From assembly GCA_035276085.1 (NCBI GenBank), contig DATELY010000268.1, forward strand, positions 1-5,224: a DNA stretch of 5,224 nucleotides. Direction: 5' to 3'. The DNA comes from DATELY01 sp035276085. GTDB taxonomy: Bacteria > Pseudomonadota > Gammaproteobacteria > Steroidobacterales > Steroidobacteraceae. The position numbers and the translations under genes are program-made. Under the pieces are notes generated by a model that worked only from the letters and a program-made list of their open reading frames with translations, had not been told where the DNA came from and made no database searches. This document shows, piece after piece, positions 5,044-5,224 of the stretch. Each line of letters begins with the position of its first letter. Position 1 is the stretch's first letter.

Positions 5044-5160
5044 GCGTTGCTCTTCTAATCGTCTGAAGCAAGGCACAAAACGCAGCTCATATGTCCCATG
5101 TTTGATTGGACATGGGAGCAAGTTTTGTAACGCAGCAGCAGACGATTAGAAGAGCAACCC
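5044..5160. repeat. Long imperfect hairpin element with a perfect 20-bp outer stem
   Basis: GTTGCTCTTCTAATCGTCTG at 5046-5065 is the exact reverse complement of 5139-5158. Inside it, further arms pair in register: ACAAAAC (5075-5081) with GTTTTGT (5122-5128), GCTC (5085-5088) with GAGC (5116-5119), and ATGTCC (5091-5096) with GGACAT (5108-5113), closing an 11-nt loop. An alternative tip pairs CCCATG (5095-5100) with CATGGG (5111-5116). The whole can therefore fold as one hairpin of about 115 nt in DNA or RNA. AACGCAGC also occurs twice as a direct repeat (5079-5086, 5129-5136). This is the look of a MITE or other non-autonomous palindromic element, or of a structured RNA. It contains no gene. 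Its identity is not known to me. Confidence 0.8.
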
Positions 5161-5224
5161 ATAAAAGCTCGTTTACACATTAAATGGGACGAGTCCAGGG
5201 CGGCTCAGGGCGTCGTTACTCCTC
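5161..5224. other. Right-edge sequence with no assignable gene
   Basis: Two partial reading frames touch the edge. On the plus strand an ATG at 5184 opens MGRVQGGSGRRYS without a clear ribosome-binding site. On the minus strand a frame enters from beyond the edge and ends '...NDALSRPGLVPFNV' at a TAA at 5175-5173. I recognise neither, and 60 bp is too little to decide. The minus-strand tail does not look like an SspA C terminus to me. Confidence 0.3.

Noticed and set aside
5044..5160. CRISPR repeat or intrinsic terminator reading of the palindrome
   Set aside because: There is a single inverted pair rather than regularly spaced direct repeats, and no U tract follows the stem on either strand.

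Overview
The window comes from a GC-rich proteobacterial chromosome, most likely a gammaproteobacterium of the Xanthomonadales/Nevskiales/Steroidobacter kind. That placement is inference. It rests on a chorismate mutase-prephenate dehydrogenase fusion, an SspB ClpXP adaptor (a beta/gammaproteobacterial gene), a PdxH of the 'RVVLC(R/K)...TNYRSRKG' type and a Fur-like operator. No rRNA, tRNA, CRISPR array or complete transposase gene is visible. The window is almost fully coding and no gene-free stretch exceeds about 220 bases.

Layout. Positions 1-983 (minus) hold a ferric-iron ABC transporter substrate-binding lipoprotein of the FbpA/FutA/IdiA family. It runs off the left edge and probably lacks only its last few residues. 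Its upstream region (984-1121) contains a good Fur-type palindrome. Positions 1122-3310 (minus) hold a two-gene unit: tyrA (chorismate mutase/prephenate dehydrogenase), whose TGA overlaps by one base the ATG of a soluble GGDEF diguanylate cyclase with a DUF484/GAF-like N-terminal domain. Positions 3400-3822 (minus) encode a small secreted protein made mostly of Arg, Tyr, Asp and His, of unknown function. After a 104-bp divergent intergenic region, 3927-4592 (plus) is pdxH (pyridoxamine 5'-phosphate oxidase). It is followed tail to tail, only 4 bp away, by sspB on the minus strand (4597-5007). The right end (5008-5224) has no convincing gene. It holds a striking long imperfect hairpin with a perfect 20-bp outer stem (5046-5065 / 5139-5158), probably a small mobile or palindromic repeat element lying immediately upstream of sspB, where sspA would normally be expected.

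How it fits together. These are mainly housekeeping functions: aromatic amino acid synthesis, vitamin B6 salvage, ssrA-tag proteolysis and iron uptake. The less ordinary points are the translational coupling of a c-di-GMP synthase to tyrA, the charged/aromatic secreted protein, the palindromic element that may supply the ribosome-binding site of sspB, and a PdxH that lacks several residues known to contact substrate in the E. coli enzyme. I did not find a clearly new multi-gene system.
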